From positions 1 to 6,660 of the forward strand of contig JAFGPH010000536.1 in the NCBI GenBank assembly GCA_016926135.1: DNA of 6,660 nt. The letters run 5' to 3'. Position numbers and translations under genes: made by a program. The notes under the pieces were generated by a model, which saw only the letters and a program-made list of their open reading frames with translations, searched no databases and was not told the origin of the DNA. Positions 6,190-6,660 of this stretch are shown one piece after another (within the stretch, counting starts at the first letter, position 1; each line of letters starts with the position of its first letter). The stretch comes from Deltaproteobacteria bacterium. Lineage in GTDB: Bacteria; Desulfobacterota; DSM-4660; Desulfatiglandales; HGW-15.

Positions 6190-6300
6190 TCCGGCCTGCT
6201 GTTTGAGGCCTGAGGAGGGCTTCGCTTGAGGTTTGAGGCGAAACCGTTCCTGCCTCCAACCTCCAACTGCTCCGCAGCCGCGAAGAAGTTTCGCCCTAAG
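6190..6300. repeat. Degenerate GAGG-rich, partly palindromic noncoding stretch
   Basis: Between the DUF2867 stop and the DUF1847 promoter, GTTTGAGGC occurs at 6201-6209 and 6231-6239, and GCCTCCAACCTCC at 6252-6264 is an imperfect complement of it. Perfect short inverted pairs are GGCGAAAC (6237-6244) with GTTTCGCC (6288-6295), and CTTCGC (6220-6225) with GCGAAG (6280-6285); these two cross each other. A small CTGC/GCAG hairpin sits at 6267-6277. No T-run follows, so a classic terminator is not evident; a decayed interspersed palindromic repeat or a folded 3' end is possible. Confidence 0.35.
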
Positions 6301-6303
6301 ATT

Positions 6304-6660
6304 CTAACGCCGACCGCCCCGTTCCTCGAATCGACAAACATAATGGCGACCGGGCGCGAACCGGTCGGGACCGTGCACAACGGGTTTTCTCACCGCCCCG
6401 GCGACCCCTTTCAGCATCTCCCGGAAAATCCACTGATGGAACGGATACAGCACATACCAGTACAGAAGGCCGAAGAGACCTTTCGGCAGAAATCGCGACA
6501 ACTGCCGGAGCTCTGTTTGTCCGTCTTTCAGGGGAATCAGGCTGAATTCCAGGGATGCCTCCCCGGGCAATCGCATCTCGGCCAGGAGGTGAAGATGCCG
6601 GGGTTCCTCCACCTCCAGGACCCGAAAAAAGTCCACGGCGTCGCCCGTGTAAAGCCGGTC
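6304..6660 (-). CDS. DUF2867-domain protein, C-terminal part (probable SDR/YbjT-like fusion)
   Basis: The frame is open from the right edge (6660) to a TAG stop at 6306-6304, giving 118 residues of C-terminus. It begins DRLYTGDAVDFFRVLEVE and contains LLAEMRLPGEASLEF, LRQLSRFLPKGLFGLLYWY and YPFHQWIFREMLKG, a pattern I recognise from DUF2867 (Pfam PF11066), which usually sits behind an NAD(P)-binding SDR/YbjT-like Rossmann domain. That N-terminal half would lie outside the window, so the fusion is inferred. An internal GTG at 6636 is in the middle of the conserved segment and should not be taken as the start. The last residues (FEERGGRR) are poorly conserved. Enzymatic substrate unknown. Confidence 0.82.
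   Translation of the reverse strand, partial: DRLYTGDAVDFFRVLEVEEPRHLHLLAEMRLPGEASLEFSLIPLKDGQTELRQLSRFLPKGLFGLLYWYVLYPFHQWIFREMLKGVAGAVRKPVVHGPDRFAPGRHYVCRFEERGGRR

Noticed and set aside
6304..6636. GTG at 6636 as the start of a separate 110-residue gene
   Set aside because: The frame stays open and conserved upstream to the window edge (DRLYTGDA), so this is the tail of a longer DUF2867 protein.

Overview
This window looks like a chromosomal segment of a moderately GC-rich Gram-negative bacterium. It encodes an outer-membrane beta-barrel with a C-terminal aromatic residue, several Sec signal peptides, and family types common in Desulfobacterota and related anaerobes: a protein with SBBP (seven-bladed beta-propeller) repeats, a FecR-domain protein, DUF1847, and a DUF2867 tail of the kind found on SDR-like proteins. 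The taxon is an inference from gene content only. All five recognisable genes are on the minus strand, so transcription runs from high to low coordinates.

Layout, in transcription order. (1) 6660-6304: the last 118 residues of a DUF2867-type protein, probably the C-terminus of an NAD(P)-binding SDR/YbjT-like protein, cut by the window edge. (2) 6303-6059: a 245-bp gap with degenerate palindromic, GAGG-rich sequence and a good sigma70-type promoter candidate embedded in a duplicated motif. (3) 6058-5351: a complete DUF1847 gene encoding a cysteine-rich predicted metal-binding protein. (4) 5350-4941: about 410 bp with no convincing gene; it holds two GC-rich hairpins without U-tracts, three copies of a CAAAAGC heptamer, a promoter candidate and a perfect 9-bp inverted repeat in the presumed leader. 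(5) 4940-3453: a signal peptide, five TPRs and an outer-membrane beta-barrel. (6) 3438-2434: an exported FecR-domain protein with a charged, proline-rich tail. (7) 2418-1: an exported protein with an N-terminal DUF7948-like domain, exactly seven SBBP repeats and the start of an Ig/FnIII-like domain, cut by the left edge.

Genes 5-7 form a compact operon. The gaps are 12-17 bp, and the Shine-Dalgarno sequence of each downstream gene overlaps the stop codon of the gene before it, so translational coupling and fixed stoichiometry are likely. All three products are predicted to be exported: an outer-membrane barrel with a periplasmic TPR domain, a periplasmic or membrane-anchored FecR-domain protein, and a propeller protein likely to be periplasmic or at the surface. 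The most interesting reading is a small cell-envelope system in which the TPR-barrel presents or exports the propeller protein and the FecR-domain protein acts as a periplasmic partner. The arrangement is seen directly; the function is inference. DUF1847 and DUF2867 appear to be unrelated housekeeping neighbours.
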